A stretch of 64,000 nucleotides of DNA from the NCBI RefSeq assembly GCF_009720485.1, contig NZ_CP045245.1, forward strand, positions 1,612,001 through 1,676,000. The letters run 5' to 3'. Source of the DNA: Cellulomonas sp. JZ18. GTDB lineage: Bacteria > Actinomycetota > Actinomycetes > Actinomycetales > Cellulomonadaceae. Positions 61,902-64,000 of this stretch are shown here, piece after piece. The notes under the pieces are model-generated. The model did not search any database. It saw only the letters and a list, made by a program, of their open reading frames with translations, and was not told the DNA's origin. Positions within the stretch are counted from its first letter, which is position 1; every line of letters starts with the position of its first letter. Made by a program: the position numbers and the translations under genes.

Positions 61902-62693
61902 TTGTTCTACTGGTTGATGAAGCGGGTGTTCGTCGGACCGCTGCTGCGCCTGGTGTACCGGCCCTGGGTGCGCGGGGCGGAGCACGTCCCCGCGGACGGT
62001 CCCGCGATCCTCGCGAGCAACCACCTCGCGGTCATCGACTCGTTCTTCCTCCCGCTCGTCCTCGAGCGCGAGATCGTGTTCATCGGCAAGCAGGAGTACT
62101 TCACCGGACGCGGGCTCAAGGGACGCCTCACGGCGGGGTTCATGCGCGGCGTCGGCACCATCCCCGTGGACCGCGGCGGCGGCAAGGCCAGCGAGGCCGC
62201 GCTGCGCACCGGGCTCAAGCGCCTGCGCGAGGGCGGGCTGTTCGGCATCTACCCCGAGGGCACGCGCAGCCCCGACGGGCGGCTGTACCGCGGCAAGACG
62301 GGCATCGCGCGGCTCGCCCTCGAGTCGGGCGCGCCCGTCGTGCCGGTCGCGATGGTCGGCACCGACGTCGCGCAGCCGCTGGGACGCAAGATCCCCAAGG
62401 TCATGCGGATCGGGGTGGTCATCGGTGAGCCGCTCGACTTCAGCCGCTACCGCGGCATGGAGAACGACCGCTTCATCCTGCGCTCGGTCACCGACGAGAT
62501 CATGTACGCGATCATGAGCCTCTCGGGCCAGGAGTACGTGGACGTGTACGCCGCGACGCAGAAGGCGCGCATCGCGACCGGCCACCCCGAGTCGGCCAGC
62601 GGCGACGGGCGGCTGCCCGACGCCCCCGGAGGCCGCCCCGCCCCGATGTCCAGGTTCCGGGCCCTCCCGAGGACGGTCCCGCGACGTCAGTAG
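61902..62693 (+). CDS. plsC: 1-acyl-sn-glycerol-3-phosphate acyltransferase
   Basis: Acylates lysophosphatidic acid to phosphatidic acid in phospholipid synthesis. The 263-residue protein has the acyltransferase motifs NHLAVIDSF (H-x4-D), GVGTIPVDRGGGKAS, GIYPEGTRSPDGRLYRGKTGIARLALESGAPVVPVAMVG and a basic, disordered C-terminus. The start is a rare TTG at 61902: GAGGAG lies five to six bases before it, and the resulting FYWLMKRVFVGPLLRLVYRPWV resembles the start of relatives. The in-frame ATG at 61917 has no such site. It corresponds to Rv2182c in M. tuberculosis, from memory. Confidence 0.92.
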   Translation: MFYWLMKRVFVGPLLRLVYRPWVRGAEHVPADGPAILASNHLAVIDSFFLPLVLEREIVFIGKQEYFTGRGLKGRLTAGFMRGVGTIPVDRGGGKASEAALRTGLKRLREGGLFGIYPEGTRSPDGRLYRGKTGIARLALESGAPVVPVAMVGTDVAQPLGRKIPKVMRIGVVIGEPLDFSRYRGMENDRFILRSVTDEIMYAIMSLSGQEYVDVYAATQKARIATGHPESASGDGRLPDAPGGRPAPMSRFRALPRTVPRRQ

Positions 62694-62727
62694 GATGACG
62701 ACGGTCCCGGCCGCGCGCCGGGCCCGA

Positions 62728-62746
62728 GCGCACCGCGCCGGTGCGC
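62728..62746 (+). terminator. Hairpin after plsC
   Basis: GCGCACCG (62728-62735) pairs with CGGTGCGC (62739-62746) around a three-base loop, 35 bases past the plsC stop. Confidence 0.45.
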
Positions 62747-62879
62747 CCACCGCGTCGCACGCTCCCGCCGCCCCGCCCGGACCTCGGTCCCGCGCCCCGG
62801 CCCCACGGGGGAGGCGCGCTGGGCGCGCCCGCCGACGCGGGCGCCCCGTTCCGTGCTCGACCAACGAGAGGTGTCTCCC

Positions 62880-64000
62880 ATGTCGGTCCGTCGCGTCGCC
62901 CTCCTGACCGCCGGCGGTTTCGCTCCGTGCCTGTCCTCCGCCGTCGGCGGGCTCATCGAGCGCTACACGGAGATCGCCCCCGAGGTCGAGATCATCGCCT
63001 ACCAGCACGGCTACCACGGCCTGCTGCTGGGCGAGAAGGTCGTCGTGACGCCCGAGGTCCGCGCCAAGGCGGGCGTGCTGCACCGGTTCGGCGGCTCGCC
63101 GATCGGCAACTCGCGCGTGAAGCTCACGAACGCGGCCGACTGCGTCAAGCGCGGCCTCGTGCAGGAGGGCGAGGACCCGCTGCGGGTCGCGGCCGAGCAG
63201 CTCAAGGCGGACGGCGTCGACGTCCTGCACACCATCGGCGGCGACGACACGAACACCACGGCGGCCGACCTCGCCGCCTACCTGCACGAGAACGGCTACG
63301 AGCTCACGGTCGTCGGCCTGCCCAAGACGATCGACAACGACGTCGTGCCGATCCGCCAGTCGCTCGGCGCGTGGACCGCGGCCGAGGAGGCCGCCGGGTT
63401 CGCGGCGAACATCATCGGCGAGCACCGCTCCGGTCCGCGCATGCTCATCGTCCACGAGGTCATGGGCCGGCACTGCGGGTGGCTCACCGCCGCCGCCGCG
63501 GCCGAGTACCGCAGGTGGCTCGACCAGCAGGAGTGGGTCCCCGGCATCGGCCTGACGCGCGAGCGCTGGGACGTGCACGCGGTCTTCCTGCCGGAGCTCG
63601 CGCTCGACATCGACGCCGAGGCCGAGCGCCTGCGCAAGGTGATGGACGAGCAGGGCAACGTCAACATCTTCCTGTCCGAGGGTGCGGGCATGCACGAGAT
63701 CGTCGAGCAGCTCGAGTCGGCGGGCGAGACGGTGCAGCGGGACCCGTTCGGCCACGTGAAGCTGGACACCATCAACCCGGGGCAGTGGTTCGCGAAGCAG
63801 TTCGCCGCGAAGCTCGGCGCCGAGAAGGTCATGGTGCAGAAGTCCGGCTACTACTCGCGGGCGGCGGCGCCGAACGCGGAGGACCTCCGCCTCATCAAGT
63901 CGATGACCGACCTGGCCGTCGAGTGCGCGCTGCGCGCCGAGTCCGGCGTCATCGGCCACGACGAGGAGCAGGGCGACCGGCTGCGCGCCATCGAGTTCCC
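62880..64000 (+). CDS. pfp: Pyrophosphate-dependent 6-phosphofructokinase (C-terminus outside the window)
   Basis: Phosphorylates fructose 6-phosphate using pyrophosphate rather than ATP, reversibly. The visible 373 residues include ALLTAGGFAPCLSSAVGG, GSPIGNSRVKLTNAADCV, TIGGDDTNTTAADL and LPKTIDNDVVPIRQSLGAWTA. Asp in G-G-D-D (120-123; ATP enzymes have G-G-D-G) and Lys in P-K-T-I-D-N-D (148-154; ATP enzymes have P-G-T-I-D-N-D) are the known marks of PPi use. HEVMGRHCGWLTAAAA, FLSEGAGMHEI and AEKVMVQKSGYYSRAAAPN follow. GAGAGGTG precedes the ATG. It is open at the right edge. The preceding 186 bases hold the plsC hairpin and no other gene. Confidence 0.93.
   Translation, partial: MSVRRVALLTAGGFAPCLSSAVGGLIERYTEIAPEVEIIAYQHGYHGLLLGEKVVVTPEVRAKAGVLHRFGGSPIGNSRVKLTNAADCVKRGLVQEGEDPLRVAAEQLKADGVDVLHTIGGDDTNTTAADLAAYLHENGYELTVVGLPKTIDNDVVPIRQSLGAWTAAEEAAGFAANIIGEHRSGPRMLIVHEVMGRHCGWLTAAAAAEYRRWLDQQEWVPGIGLTRERWDVHAVFLPELALDIDAEAERLRKVMDEQGNVNIFLSEGAGMHEIVEQLESAGETVQRDPFGHVKLDTINPGQWFAKQFAAKLGAEKVMVQKSGYYSRAAAPNAEDLRLIKSMTDLAVECALRAESGVIGHDEEQGDRLRAIEF

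Overview
The window looks like chromosome from a very high-G+C actinobacterium of the Micrococcales, most like Cellulomonas or a close relative. This rests on the extreme GC bias, the frequent GTG starts and 4-bp ATGA/GTGA gene overlaps, the actinobacterial bc1-aa3 respiratory genes (QcrCAB with a di-heme cytochrome, CtaF), and the gene order. From memory, that order follows the conserved block around Mycobacterium tuberculosis Rv2178c-Rv2225 and Streptomyces coelicolor SCO2119-SCO2210. I place the genus by impression only; no search was run. No rRNA, tRNA, insertion sequence, prophage or CRISPR array was seen. No gap between genes exceeds about 230 bases.

Layout. 1-7.2 kb: map (cut by the window edge), a 56-residue SPOR-like protein, panB with a membrane-anchored EEP-fold phosphoesterase, then glnA2 and glnE. 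7.4-13.1 kb, the most accessory-looking part: a 1324-residue lectin-like surface protein with nine repeats and a possible LAxTG sorting signal, an orphan cytochrome P450 and an unknown gene. 13.3-19.4 kb: glnA1 with a four-site GlnR-type box, an RDD protein, a hydrolase, a DUF4191 protein, lipA, a flavodoxin and lipB. 19.4-25.7 kb: a MarR regulator divergent from an MMPL exporter, a Gfo/Idh oxidoreductase, a membrane pseudokinase and a TIGR01777 epimerase. 25.7-33.3 kb: sucB, lpd, pepA, two small membrane proteins and pyrD. 33.3-42.1 kb: a MocR regulator with yczE, DUF3043, an M20 peptidase, a thioesterase, a DJ-1 protein, nadA, glycerate kinase and erpA. 42.2-52.7 kb: tusA with a degenerate cysteine desulfurase-like protein, ctaCDF, a GNAT protein, sodA, qcrCAB and ctaE. 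52.9-64 kb: a receiver domain, trpD, a Lrp-type RAM protein, a DEDD exonuclease, an NYN protein, fadD, a ROK glucokinase, plsC and a PPi-dependent phosphofructokinase (cut by the window end).

The genes form coherent sets. glnA1, glnA2 and glnE cover glutamine synthesis and its covalent control. lipA and lipB supply lipoyl groups to SucB, which works with Lpd. QcrCAB, CtaC, D, E and F make up the cytochrome bc1-aa3 chain. PPi-PFK and glucokinase feed glycolysis.

Two things matter to anyone using this sequence. First, seven genes carry frameshifts (eight in all). Each is repaired by adding one base to a G/C run of 4-5, which points to base-calling errors rather than gene decay. Second, about twenty genes have a TAnnnT -10 box 6-8 bases before the start codon, as expected for leaderless mRNAs.

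I found no clearly new multi-gene system. The best leads are the cysteine desulfurase-like protein that has lost its PLP lysine but is translationally coupled to TusA, the membrane pseudokinase, and the MarR-MMPL pair with a perfect palindrome over the MMPL start.
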